From Synechococcus sp. LA31 (GTDB lineage Bacteria; Cyanobacteriota; Cyanobacteriia; PCC-6307; Cyanobiaceae): a stretch of DNA of 64,000 bases. The stretch is from assembly GCF_018502385.1 (NCBI RefSeq), contig NZ_CP075523.1, positions 1,612,001 through 1,676,000 of the forward strand. The letters are read 5' to 3'. The position numbers and the translations under genes were made by a program. Of this stretch, positions 20,050 to 28,201 are shown piece by piece. Within the stretch, counting starts at the first letter, position 1, and the number at the start of each line of letters is the position of its first letter. Under the pieces are notes generated by a model. The model ran no database searches and had not been told where the DNA came from. It saw nothing but the letters and a program-made list of their open reading frames with translations.

Positions 20050-21686
20050 AGCAAACCGCCCTGCTAGGCCGCACTGCCGGCCTCCGCCCCGCCCAGAGCC
20101 GGCGGCTGGAGCGCCTCAGCCACCGCCGCCACCCGGAGGCCTTCGGAGCCGACCTCTTGACCCTGCAACGGCTGGCGGCGGAGAGCACGGAGCTGGAGTT
20201 ACCCCTGAGCCTGGTGATCGATGGCCGCGGCCTCTGCCGGCTGCTGTGGGTCGGCCCCTTGGAGCAATCGGGCCGGCTCCTGGAGCGGTTGCCAGGCGGT
20301 CCCCGACGCCAAGGCAGCGATCTACGGCTGATCACCTGTGTGGGACGCGCCAAGCAGCTCGAACCCCATGGCAGTGAGGCCGTGGTGGGGCTGGATCTCA
20401 ACCCACAGTTCTGGCTGCGCTTCAGCGCCCATCCTCAGCCCGGCGGCCACTGGCCCGCCGCCGCCTATCGGCCGGGCGGCGATCCAGCCCATCCCTGGCA
20501 ACCCCAAACCGAAGCCGATTTAGGCGAGCTCTGCCAGTGGATTCCACCGGAACGTGATGCAGCACCTCCTCCGCCCACCGCCAACCGCAGCGGCCAGGAG
20601 CAGGTGCTGTTGCTTGTACTCAGCCCGGGCGATCCAGAAGCAGCCCGCCGCGAGATCGCCGAGCTGGAAGGCCTGGTCCGCAGTGCCGGATCACAGCCTG
20701 TTGGTCTGGTGGTGCAACGCAAAGCCTCCGGATCAGCCCAGACACTCTGGGGCGAGGGAAAACTCCGCGAAGCTGCGCTGGAGGCCAGGCGGCTGGGAGC
20801 TTCCCTGGTGGTCACCGACCGCGAACTCACGCCCGCCCAGGCACGCAACTTGGAGCGGCTGCTCGATTTGCCGGTGAGCGATCGCAGCGAGCTGATTCTT
20901 GACATCTTTGCCCAACGGGCCGCCAGTGGCGCCGGCCGGCTGCAGGTGGAGCTAGCCCAATTGCGCTACCGGTTACCCCGGCTGGTAGGGCGGGGCCTGA
21001 GCCTCTCGCGCCAGGGGGGAGGGATCGGCACACGCGGCCCCGGTGAAACGCAGCTGGAGAAAGACCGCCGCGCCATCGCACGCCGCATCGACAAACTGCA
21101 GCGCGACGTGCAAAAGCTGCAGGAGCACCGGGCTCGTATCCGCAGCGGCCGCCATGGCCTGCAGCGCTTCGCGCTGGTGGGCTACACCAATGCCGGCAAG
21201 AGCTCCTTGCTCAATGCCCTCAGCAAACCGGCAACAGGGGAAGGGGTGCTGGCGGAGAACAAATTGTTCGCCACCCTCGATCCCACCACGCGCCGCATCA
21301 AGCGGCCCGACCCTGCCGGTGGCCCACCGCAGACGCTGCTGCTCACCGACACCGTGGGCTTCATTCGTGCCCTGCCACCGCCGCTGGTGGAAGCCTTCCG
21401 CTCCACGCTCGAGGAAACGCTGGACGCTGATCAGCTGCTGCTGGTGGTGGATCTCGCCGACCCTGGCTGGGCCGACCAGCTGCGCACGGTGCACGCCATC
21501 CTTGATGAGCTGGGCAGCGACACACCCCGCCGCCTGATCGGCAACCAGATCGACCGCTGTCCCGCCGCAGCCCTGGAGCAGGCGCTGGCACTCGATGCGC
21601 AGGCCCTGTTTGTGTCCGCCACGGGCGGACTCGGGCTGGAGCGTCTGCGCGAGTGGCTTTTCAGAGAACAGACACAGGCGGCTTGA
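20046..21686 (+). CDS. hflX: Ribosome-associated GTPase HflX
   Basis: 546 aa, against about 430 for E. coli HflX; the extra roughly 170 N-terminal residues (RTAGLRPAQSRRLERLSHRR onward) are typical of cyanobacterial forms. The HflX N-domain follows (ASLVVTDRELTPAQARNLER, SELILDIFAQRAASGAG with the GGGIGTRGPGETQLE loop), then the G domain: G1 GYTNAGKSSL (about 379-388), G2 LFATLDPTTR, G3 DTVGFI, G4 shifted to NQID. HflX splits stalled 70S ribosomes after stress. TTG start overlapping the preceding stop. Confidence 0.93.
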   Translation: MKQTALLGRTAGLRPAQSRRLERLSHRRHPEAFGADLLTLQRLAAESTELELPLSLVIDGRGLCRLLWVGPLEQSGRLLERLPGGPRRQGSDLRLITCVGRAKQLEPHGSEAVVGLDLNPQFWLRFSAHPQPGGHWPAAAYRPGGDPAHPWQPQTEADLGELCQWIPPERDAAPPPPTANRSGQEQVLLLVLSPGDPEAARREIAELEGLVRSAGSQPVGLVVQRKASGSAQTLWGEGKLREAALEARRLGASLVVTDRELTPAQARNLERLLDLPVSDRSELILDIFAQRAASGAGRLQVELAQLRYRLPRLVGRGLSLSRQGGGIGTRGPGETQLEKDRRAIARRIDKLQRDVQKLQEHRARIRSGRHGLQRFALVGYTNAGKSSLLNALSKPATGEGVLAENKLFATLDPTTRRIKRPDPAGGPPQTLLLTDTVGFIRALPPPLVEAFRSTLEETLDADQLLLVVDLADPGWADQLRTVHAILDELGSDTPRRLIGNQIDRCPAAALEQALALDAQALFVSATGGLGLERLREWLFREQTQAA

Positions 21687-21740
21687 CGTCAGTTGCGCCG
21701 CTGGCTATGGCACCATTTGGCCCTTCCCCCACCCGGCTTC

Positions 21741-22376
21741 ATGGCGCTCCAACTGGGCGACACCGTCCCCGACTTCACCCAGAACTCTCAGCTGGGTCCG
21801 ATCAACCTGTACGACTTTGCTGGCAACAGCTGGGTTGTGCTCTTCTCCCACCCCGCCGACTACACCCCGGTGTGCACCACCGAGCTGGGTGAAGTGTCGC
21901 GCCTGCGCCCCGAGTGGGAGAAGCGCAACGTGAAGACCATCGCCCTGAGCGTTGACTCCGCCGAGAGCCATGGCGGCTGGATCTGCGACATCAACGAGAC
22001 CCAGAACACCACGGTCGACTATCCGATCCTCGCCGACGAGGACAAGAAAGTGAGCGATCTCTACGGGATGATCCATCCCAATTCGCTCAACAACCTCACG
22101 GTGCGTTCGGTGTTCATCATCGACCCCAACAAGAAGCTGCGTCTGCAGATCACCTACCCCGCCAGCACCGGCCGCAACTTCCACGAGATCCTGCGGGTGA
22201 TCGACTCCCTGCAGCTCACCGACCACCACCAGGTGGCTACTCCAGTGAACTGGACCGACGGCAACGACTGCGTGGTGGTGCCCTCCATCCCCACCGAGGA
22301 AGCCCGCAACAAGTTCCCCAAGGGCGTCACCGAGATCAAGCCTTACCTGCGTATGACCCCGCAGCCCAATAAGTGA
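21741..22376 (+). CDS. 1-Cys peroxiredoxin (Prx6 type)
   Basis: 211 aa, starting at ATG 21741 (MALQLGDTVPDFTQNS); the upstream in-frame ATG at 21693 adds 16 residues of shadow-like composition. The peroxidatic Cys lies in FSHPADYTPVCTTELGEV, the Prx6 pattern P-V-C-T-T-E; there is no resolving Cys at the usual C-terminal position. Other Prx6 features are GWICDINE, YPILADEDKKVSDLYGM and the long C-terminal domain with VNWTDGNDCVVVPS. It detoxifies peroxides in the cytoplasm, alongside the PrxQ at 16173. A strong rho-independent terminator follows within 30 bases. Confidence 0.95.
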   Translation: MALQLGDTVPDFTQNSQLGPINLYDFAGNSWVVLFSHPADYTPVCTTELGEVSRLRPEWEKRNVKTIALSVDSAESHGGWICDINETQNTTVDYPILADEDKKVSDLYGMIHPNSLNNLTVRSVFIIDPNKKLRLQITYPASTGRNFHEILRVIDSLQLTDHHQVATPVNWTDGNDCVVVPSIPTEEARNKFPKGVTEIKPYLRMTPQPNK

Positions 22377-22403
22377 GCCACTAAGCCTCGCCTCAATGCA
22401 CTG

Positions 22404-22433
22404 GCCCCCGGGAGAATGCCCGGGGGCTTTTTT
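22404..22433 (+). terminator. Rho-independent terminator of the 1-Cys peroxiredoxin gene
   Basis: An 8-base perfect stem (GCCCCCGG at 22404-22411 with CCGGGGGC at 22420-22427), an 8-base loop and six T residues (22428-22433). The anmK ATG lies only 6 bases after the T run. Confidence 0.9.
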
Positions 22434-22439
22434 GTGGCC

Positions 22440-23591
22440 ATGCGGGTGTTGGGTCTGATGAGCGGCACCAGCGCCGACGGCGTGGATGCCGTGCTGGCGG
22501 AGTTTGCGGGTCCGCCGCGTCGCCCACGCTGGCGGCTGCTCAGCCGCGCGGCTCTGCCCTATCCAACCGCCCTGCGCCGGCGCCTGATCGCCATCGGCCA
22601 GGGGCAGCCGCTCGTGGCGGCGGAGGTGCTTGAGCTCGGCGAAGCGCTCACGCAGGTGCAGGCCGAGGCAGCACGGGCTTGCGATCCAGAGGGACGCGCC
22701 GCACTGGTGGGTTGTCACGGCCAGACGGTCTGGCATCGGCCGCCCCTTGCCAACCAACGCGGTTGCAGCTGGCAGCTCCTACAGGGGCCGCTGCTAGCTC
22801 AGCTCTTGCAACGGCCGGTGGTCTACGACTTTCGCGCCGCTGATCTGGCCCTTGGCGGCCAAGGTGCACCGCTGGTGCCCGCTGCCGATGCCGCCCTGCT
22901 GCCGGCGGCGGGGGGCTGGCGAGGGCTACTCAACCTGGGCGGCATCGCCAATCTCACCCTCCTGCCGCCCGCATCGGGCCCCGATCGGGCCGCCGCGGTG
23001 CAGGGCTGGGACTGCGGCCCCGCCAACACGCTGCTTGATCTGGCTGTGGATCACTTCAGCGGCGGCAAGCAAAACTTTGATGCCGGCGGAGCCTGGGCAG
23101 CTCAGGGAAAACCAGATGAGGCCTTGATCCAGCACTGGTTGGAGCTGCCCTACCTGCAGCAGACGCCACCCAAATCAACAGGGCGTGAGCTGTTCGGCCA
23201 GAGCGATTTGCAACAACGCCTGCATGATCTGGAGCAGAGCGCCCACCAGCGCGGCAGCAACCTGGAGCCCTCCAACGCTCTGGCAACGCTCACGGCCTTC
23301 AGCGCAGCAGTTGTGGCACAGGATCTCAACCAAAGCCCAGCCATCGTTGAGCTGCTGGTGGCGGGAGGAGGCGCTCGCAACCACACGCTGATGCGGCAGC
23401 TGCGCCGCCGCTGCCGCGGCCTGGAGCTGCGTCCGCTGGCGGAGCTAGGCATCGGCGACAGCGACCGAGAAGCGCTGGCCTTCGCGCTCCTTGCCTGGTG
23501 GCATCAACTGAGGATCCCCGGCTCGCTCCCCTCGGTCACCGGAGCATCCCAGCCAGCCGTGCTGGGGGTGTGCGCTTCTCCAGGCCAGTGA
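22440..23591 (+). CDS. anmK: Anhydro-N-acetylmuramic acid kinase
   Basis: Phosphorylates and opens 1,6-anhydro-MurNAc during peptidoglycan recycling. 383 aa. Family blocks: VLGLMSGTSADGVDAVLAEF at the N-terminus (ATP phosphate loop), GCHGQTVWHRP, LGGQGAPLVPAADAALL, LNLGGIANLTLLPP, GWDCGPANTLLDLAVDHFS with the catalytic Asp, and PKSTGRELFG. ATG 22440 matches the family's natural start; the frame stays open into the preceding terminator (22416), which cannot be the start. Its mRNA must therefore begin inside or read through that terminator. Fits with a possible GH3/NagZ hydrolase at 63018 in the same recycling pathway. Confidence 0.93.
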   Translation: MRVLGLMSGTSADGVDAVLAEFAGPPRRPRWRLLSRAALPYPTALRRRLIAIGQGQPLVAAEVLELGEALTQVQAEAARACDPEGRAALVGCHGQTVWHRPPLANQRGCSWQLLQGPLLAQLLQRPVVYDFRAADLALGGQGAPLVPAADAALLPAAGGWRGLLNLGGIANLTLLPPASGPDRAAAVQGWDCGPANTLLDLAVDHFSGGKQNFDAGGAWAAQGKPDEALIQHWLELPYLQQTPPKSTGRELFGQSDLQQRLHDLEQSAHQRGSNLEPSNALATLTAFSAAVVAQDLNQSPAIVELLVAGGGARNHTLMRQLRRRCRGLELRPLAELGIGDSDREALAFALLAWWHQLRIPGSLPSVTGASQPAVLGVCASPGQ

Positions 23592-23678
23592 GCCCAGCGC
23601 GGGCAGATCACGTTCCGCCACGAAGCGTGGGCAGAGCTGCAGCATCTGCATAGGGTGAAGCGATCGGCCAGCAGGTTC

Positions 23679-23912
23679 ATGAGCGCCGGCAACGCCCACG
23701 CCCTCTACGAGCGCATCCGCAGTAATCAGCAGCTCACCCAGGAGCTGTTTCGCCAGGCCCTGCAGGACCCTTCAGGCGCCCTCAGCCGCATCTGCAGCCT
23801 GGGTGAGGGCTGGGGGCTCCCCGTAAGCCGCGATGAGGTGAAGGCCCACCTGAGCACCCTTGACGACCCTGAAACCAAGCAGTGGCTGCTCAAGGCCAGG
23901 GGCGGCCTCTAA
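23679..23912 (+). CDS. Nif11-like domain peptide
   Basis: 77 aa from ATG 23679; an in-frame start at 23655 adds eight residues. The sequence fits the Nif11 / Nif11-like leader pattern: HALYERIRSNQQLTQELFRQ, a middle RICSLGEGWGLPVSRDEVKAH, then a short acidic helix. The end is KARGGL: a double glycine one residue before the stop, where a ribosomal-peptide leader would be cleaved, but no core peptide follows. It may be a stand-alone Nif11 protein or a leader that lost its core. No lanthipeptide synthetase or peptidase-transporter gene is visible in the window. The 3' third overlaps a possible minus-strand membrane peptide (23772-24029). Confidence 0.75.
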   Translation: MSAGNAHALYERIRSNQQLTQELFRQALQDPSGALSRICSLGEGWGLPVSRDEVKAHLSTLDDPETKQWLLKARGGL

Positions 23913-24029
23913 CGCACTGCGCCGCGGGCGTCGATCGCCACCCATCCAGCTGAAGAACAGCCAGTAGCTCACGATCGCCAGGCCAGCCGCTACCACCAGC
24001 GCAGCCACCTGTTCAAGCCGCTTCACCAT
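23772..24029 (-). CDS. Possible small membrane protein antisense to the Nif11 gene end
   Basis: 85 aa from an ATG at 24029. The first 40 residues look protein-like: a basic start (MVKRLEQ), one strong hydrophobic helix (VAALVVAAGLAIVSYWLFF) and a basic stop-transfer (GGDRRPRR). The rest is antisense to the Nif11 coding region and looks less natural. Only the first 39 codons are outside the other gene. It could be a real single-pass protein with an overlapping end, or a chance frame. Divergent from the ABC-F gene. Confidence 0.4.
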   Translation of the reverse strand: MVKRLEQVAALVVAAGLAIVSYWLFFSWMGGDRRPRRSALEAAPGLEQPLLGFRVVKGAQVGLHLIAAYGEPPALTQAADAAEGA

Positions 24030-24133
24030 GGCGCAGGCCAGTGCGTTGACGTAAAACAGTCTGCAGGGCCGGACCGCCCAGGGGAGATGATGCACTCAGG
24101 ACAGGGCCCCGGGCGCCCGCCAGCCGCATCTCC

Positions 24134-25861
24134 TTGCTCCGCCTCGAACGCGTCTCGAAGATTTACCCCACCGGTGAGGTGTTGCGGGATGTCACCTGGG
24201 AGGTGAAGGCGGGCGATCGCATCGGCCTGGTGGGCGTGAATGGCGCCGGTAAATCCACCCAGATGCGGATCATCGCTGGGATGGAAGAGCCCAGTAGCGG
24301 CCAGGTGGTGAAGCAGGGCGATCCCCGGATCGTGTATCTGCAGCAGGAATTTGATGTGGATGTCAGCCGCACCGTGCGGCAGGAGCTGTTCCAAGCCTTT
24401 GGCGAAGCGGCCACCGTGCTCAATCGCCAGCGGGAGGTGGAAGAGGAGATGGGCTCGGAGAAAGCCGCCGAAGACCCCGATCACCTCAACGATCTGATCC
24501 ACGAACTCGGCAGCCTGCAGACCCGCTTCGAGAGCCTGCATGGCTACGAGCTCGATGCCCGCATCGACAAGCTGCTGCCCACCATCGGATTCACCCCCGA
24601 GGGTGCTGAGCAGCTGGTGGGCGATTACTCCGGCGGCTGGCAGATGCGCATCGCCTTGGGCAAGGTGCTGCTGCAGGAGCCGGATCTCTTGCTGCTCGAC
24701 GAACCCACCAACCACCTGGATGTGGAGACGATCCAGTGGCTAGAGGACTATCTGGTGGGCCAGACCTGCCCGCTGGTGGTGATCAGCCACGACCGGGCCT
24801 TCCTCGATCGGGTCTGCAATCAGATCGTGGAAACCGAGCGGGGCGTCTCCCGCAGCTACCTGGGCAACTACAGCCAACACCTCGAGCTCAAGGCCCTGGA
24901 ACGCGAAGCCGGCCAGGCCGCGTTTGAGCGGCAGCAAAAGGAGCTGGCCACCCAGCAGGCCTACATCGATCGCTTCCGCGCCAGCGCCACCCGCTCCACG
25001 CAGGCCAAGAGCCGGGAAAAACTGCTCGACAAGGTGGAACGGATCGAAGCACCGATCGAGAGCGTCAGCGGCCCGCGCTTCCAGTTCCCGCCAGCGCCGC
25101 GCAGCGGCCGGCTGATTGCCGAGATCAAAGACCTCAGCCACAGCTACGGCGATCAGATCTTGTTCTTGGGCAGCAACCTCGAGGTAGAGCGGGGCGATCG
25201 CATTGCTTTTGTCGGCCCCAACGGAGCTGGTAAATCCACCCTGCTGCGTCTGGTCATGGGGATCGAAAGCCCCGATGAAGGCATCGCAAGCCTCGGCGAG
25301 CACAACGTGATCGCCGGCTATTTCGAGCAGAACCAGGCCGAAGCGCTCGATCTCTCCAAAACGGTGATCGACACCCTCTTTGAAGCGGTTCCCGACTGGA
25401 CCCAGAGCCAGGTGCGCTCCCTGCTGGGCAGCTTCTGCTTCAGCAACGATTCTGTGTTCAAGGAGGTTGGCAAGCTCTCCGGCGGCGAAAAGGCACGCCT
25501 AGCCCTGGCGCTGATGCTGCTGATGCCCTGCAATCTGGTGGTGCTGGATGAGCCCACCAACCACCTCGACATCCCGGCCAAACAGATGCTTGAGGATGCG
25601 CTGATCGACTACGACGGTGCCGTGCTGGTGGTCAGTCACGACCGGTATTTCATCTCGCGGGTAGCCAATAAAATCGTGGAAATCCGCGACGGCGAGCTGG
25701 TTCTCTACCGGGGCGATTACGCCTATTACCGCGAGAAGAAAGCCGAAGAGGCCACCGAGGCGGAAAGCGTTCGCCTCGCTGCCGAACAGGAGGCCAAGCG
25801 CAAGGCCAACCGGGAGAAGCAAAAGGCCAAGACCGAAGCCCGCAAGCAAAAGGCTGCCTGA
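24134..25861 (+). CDS. ABC-F family ATPase (translation-factor type)
   Basis: 575 aa with two ATP-binding cassettes and no membrane domain. Cassette 1: Walker A VGVNGAGKST (about 34-43), signature YSGGWQMRIALG, Walker B LLLLDEPTNHLD, switch His VISHDRAFLD. A charged P-site interaction linker (about 255-300, ELATQQAYIDRFRASATRST) joins cassette 2: GPNGAGKSTLL, LSGGEKARLALA, VVLDEPTNHLD, VVSHDRYFIS. It ends with a basic Lys/Arg/Ala coiled tail. ABC-F proteins bind the ribosomal E site and relieve stalling; which subclass (EttA, Uup, YdiF/YbiT) is unclear, and the tail favours the Uup-like set. TTG start; no in-frame ATG nearby. Confidence 0.93.
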   Translation: MLRLERVSKIYPTGEVLRDVTWEVKAGDRIGLVGVNGAGKSTQMRIIAGMEEPSSGQVVKQGDPRIVYLQQEFDVDVSRTVRQELFQAFGEAATVLNRQREVEEEMGSEKAAEDPDHLNDLIHELGSLQTRFESLHGYELDARIDKLLPTIGFTPEGAEQLVGDYSGGWQMRIALGKVLLQEPDLLLLDEPTNHLDVETIQWLEDYLVGQTCPLVVISHDRAFLDRVCNQIVETERGVSRSYLGNYSQHLELKALEREAGQAAFERQQKELATQQAYIDRFRASATRSTQAKSREKLLDKVERIEAPIESVSGPRFQFPPAPRSGRLIAEIKDLSHSYGDQILFLGSNLEVERGDRIAFVGPNGAGKSTLLRLVMGIESPDEGIASLGEHNVIAGYFEQNQAEALDLSKTVIDTLFEAVPDWTQSQVRSLLGSFCFSNDSVFKEVGKLSGGEKARLALALMLLMPCNLVVLDEPTNHLDIPAKQMLEDALIDYDGAVLVVSHDRYFISRVANKIVEIRDGELVLYRGDYAYYREKKAEEATEAESVRLAAEQEAKRKANREKQKAKTEARKQKAA

Positions 25862-26002
25862 GCACCAACAGGACGGCAGCCTCGCCTTGAGACGGGCACG
25901 ACAAACAACTTCACAGTTCCCTAGGCAAGAGAACTCATTGCTCTTGGCCGAGACACAAAGTGTGCATACGCTGATGATTCACCCACCAGGAGAGGTCAGC
26001 GC

Positions 26003-26197
26003 ATGGGCATCCTTCCGCATCCATCCACACCCTTCGGCGGGGCTGATCTTCTGGCCGCTGGGCAACCCAGCGGCGCTGGGGGAGACCACGATCCCGTGGA
26101 GACCTATTTCGAGTGCATCACCGCTTGTTCCCTCGACGACGGGGAGTGCGTAACGCAGTGCGTGGAGGTACTGCGCTCCACCGACAGCTCAACGTGA
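26003..26197 (+). CDS. Small conserved protein with twin C-x3-C motif
   Basis: 64 aa. A Shine-Dalgarno-like AGGAGAGG lies 7-8 bases before the ATG. The N-terminal half is Gly/Pro-rich and poorly conserved in look; the C-terminal half is compact: [17 protein letters not shown] then [10 protein letters not shown]. The four cysteines form C-x3-C, six residues, C-x3-C, an arrangement suited to two disulfides across a helical hairpin or to a metal. I remember similar short proteins (ETYFEC...CVEVLK) in other picocyanobacteria, all without assigned function. The end overlaps the convergent HtrA gene by 9 bases. A longer overlapping frame (25887-26153) is a shadow. Confidence 0.75.
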   Translation: MGILPHPSTPFGGADLLAAGQPSGAGGDHDPVETYFECITACSLDDGECVTQCVEVLRSTDSST

Positions 26198-27313
26198 GCC
26201 CATCAAGGTGGAGAGCTCAACGGGCGTCACCTGCAGCCTGAGGCTCAGGCCCTGGCGCTGCACGGTGAGGTTCATCGGACGCCCCACCCCATTGCGTTCC
26301 ACCAATTGGGTGAGCTGGGCTGGATCGCGCACCGGCTGCTCACCCACCGCCGTGATCACGTCGCCTGGCCTGAGACCGGCTCTGGCGGCTGGCCCCGATG
26401 GGACCACGCTGCGCACCACAGCACCGGGGCTGATCGCACCGCTACTGGTGCGCACCGCATCGAGGCCAACACCGATCATGGCGTGGCTCACGCTGCCTTT
26501 GCTCACCAGCTGCTGAGCGATGCTGCGGGCGCGATTGATCGGGATCGCAAAGCCCAGACCGGCGCCAGGCCCAGAGCGCACCAAGGTGTTGATCCCCACC
26601 ACCGCGCCATCGGCATCGAGCAGCGGACCTCCGGAGTTGCCCGGATTGATGGCGGCGTCGGTTTGGATCAGCTCGAGCCGCTTGTCGGTGATGCCCAGCT
26701 TGGCGGCATTGCGGTTGAGGCTGCTCACGATGCCGAGCGTCACCGTTTGATCCAGGCCGAAAGGATTCCCAACGGCAATCACCCAATCGCCCACCTGCAG
26801 AGCCTCGGAATTGCCCAGGGGCGCCACGGGCCAACTGCCCCCCGGCAGCTGAACCACCGCCAAATCGGTGACCCGATCAGCACCCACGACCTTGCCTTCC
26901 ACGCGGCGGCCATCGCTCAGGCCCACCATCACCCGATCACTGCCCTCCACCACATGGGCATTGGTGAGGAGCAGACCGCTGGATTCATAGATAAAACCGC
27001 TGCCCTGCCCCCGTTCAGTGCGCTGCGAAGGCGGGATAGCTCCACTGCCCTGGGGAAGACCAAAGAACTGGCGCAGCAATGGATCCATGAACGGGAATGG
27101 CGGCAGCACCTGCCGCCCGGGCACCACCACAGTTCGCTCGGTGTCGATGGTGACCACTGCAGGACCGCTGCGGCGCACCGCATCCGCCACAAACGACTGA
27201 CGCGAGAGCACGGCATTGGCAGCAGGCGACTGCGCCAAAACAGGTGGCAGGCCGGCACCGATCAGCGTGGTGGCCAGTGCCAAAGGCAACAGCTGGAAGG
27301 GTGCAGCAGCCAT
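26189..27313 (-). CDS. HtrA/Deg family serine protease
   Basis: 374 aa exported protease-chaperone. Signal peptide ([20 protein letters not shown]), then a trypsin-like domain with the full triad: His120 in [11 protein letters not shown], Asp150 in [11 protein letters not shown], Ser227 in [12 protein letters not shown] single PDZ domain occupies about 275-370 ([19 protein letters not shown]). One PDZ and this size match the cyanobacterial HhoA/HhoB/HtrA group, which handles misfolded periplasmic and lumenal proteins. ATG start at 27313. The 166 bases to the divergent DUF2973 gene must hold both promoters; I see no clear boxes there. Confidence 0.95.
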   Translation of the reverse strand: MAAAPFQLLPLALATTLIGAGLPPVLAQSPAANAVLSRQSFVADAVRRSGPAVVTIDTERTVVVPGRQVLPPFPFMDPLLRQFFGLPQGSGAIPPSQRTERGQGSGFIYESSGLLLTNAHVVEGSDRVMVGLSDGRRVEGKVVGADRVTDLAVVQLPGGSWPVAPLGNSEALQVGDWVIAVGNPFGLDQTVTLGIVSSLNRNAAKLGITDKRLELIQTDAAINPGNSGGPLLDADGAVVGINTLVRSGPGAGLGFAIPINRARSIAQQLVSKGSVSHAMIGVGLDAVRTSSGAISPGAVVRSVVPSGPAARAGLRPGDVITAVGEQPVRDPAQLTQLVERNGVGRPMNLTVQRQGLSLRLQVTPVELSTLMGSR

Positions 27314-27480
27314 ACCACCCGATGATGTGAATCACGACCGTAAACAGGTTTCAGCCTGAGGCAAAGACACAGTGCCTGGTGGATTCCCCCACTGCTCGTG
27401 CCAGCAGCAGGCGCTCAGTCGCGCGATGATGGATTCAACGAGGTCATCACCATTCATCGCGTCCTTCCGGCACCCTGCCC

Positions 27481-27756
27481 ATGAGATCCGAGCTGTTTGC
27501 CACGCTGCTGCCGCTGGTCTACGGGGCCTGTTTTCTGGGATTGCTGTGGCAAGCCTTCAAGATCATGAGCCGCGGCTTTGCAGCGGTGCCGCGCCCTGGT
27601 GACCAGCCCCGTGCGCCCCGTGGCGATCGCACAGGCCGGCTCACCATTCATCCCGAGCTTCTGGATGCCGACGGTCAGCTCACCCGCGACGACCTACTCA
27701 CCGTGCGCTTCAGCGGCGACAACGAGCAGCCCGCCTCACCGAACGACCCCAGCTGA
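27481..27756 (+). CDS. DUF2973 small membrane protein
   Basis: 91 aa. One N-terminal membrane helix (LFATLLPLVYGACFLGLLWQAF), then a cytoplasmic tail with the family pattern GRLTIHPELLDADGQLTRDD and LLTVRFSGDN. This matches my memory of DUF2973, restricted to cyanobacteria and without known function. It starts the plus-strand string leading to hrpB; the next gene begins about 60 bases on. Confidence 0.8.
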   Translation: MRSELFATLLPLVYGACFLGLLWQAFKIMSRGFAAVPRPGDQPRAPRGDRTGRLTIHPELLDADGQLTRDDLLTVRFSGDNEQPASPNDPS

Positions 27757-27817
27757 ACCCGCAGGGGCCCATCAGCTGGTACAAACGTTGGGTGCTTGTG
27801 GACACAGCGGAGGCTGA

Positions 27818-28201
27818 GTGGAGCAAAGAACCCGGATCGTGGCTGCGGTGCTCAAGGCCATCAAGCTGCCCCCCCGCTTCCAGTTGAAGCTGGTGAAGGA
27901 AGACCCTGTACGCCTTGAGCTCATTCTCACGCCGGCCTACGGCAAGGAGCCGATCCTTGTGGGCTTGGTGGAGTCGCAAGACTTGGTGGCACGCCGCGAC
28001 CGGGAAGGCCGCGTGCCTCGCGATTTGCAGGGCACCTGGGACTGGACCGTGCGCCACGGCAAGGTGAGCACCGGTGGCTGGAACCCTTATCTCAAGGAAG
28101 CCCTGCAAACGATGTTTGAAACCGGTCTGCCGGCGATCGTTTATGAGGAAACCACCGGCGAGGTCTACCACCCGGTGGATGGCGCCCGTCACGTGCGCTG
28201 A
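27818..28201 (+). CDS. Conserved cyanobacterial hypothetical protein
   Basis: 127 aa from GTG 27818. Soluble, mixed charge, no signal or membrane helix. Blocks such as LPPRFQLKLVKEDPVRLELI, DLQGTWDWTVRHGKVSTGGW and GLPAIVYEETTGEVYHP look like a conserved compact domain, but I cannot assign a family or activity. The stop codon is directly followed by the TTG start of hrpB, with no base between them, so the pair should be co-translated. Confidence 0.75.
   Translation: MEQRTRIVAAVLKAIKLPPRFQLKLVKEDPVRLELILTPAYGKEPILVGLVESQDLVARRDREGRVPRDLQGTWDWTVRHGKVSTGGWNPYLKEALQTMFETGLPAIVYEETTGEVYHPVDGARHVR

Noticed and set aside
21705-22757. 350-aa minus-strand frame across the peroxiredoxin and anmK
   Set aside because: Spans two plus-strand genes and the terminator between them; cannot be real together with them.
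26306-27325. 339-aa plus-strand frame opposite HtrA
   Set aside because: Mirror of a protease with intact triad; His/Arg/Gly-rich, no domain.
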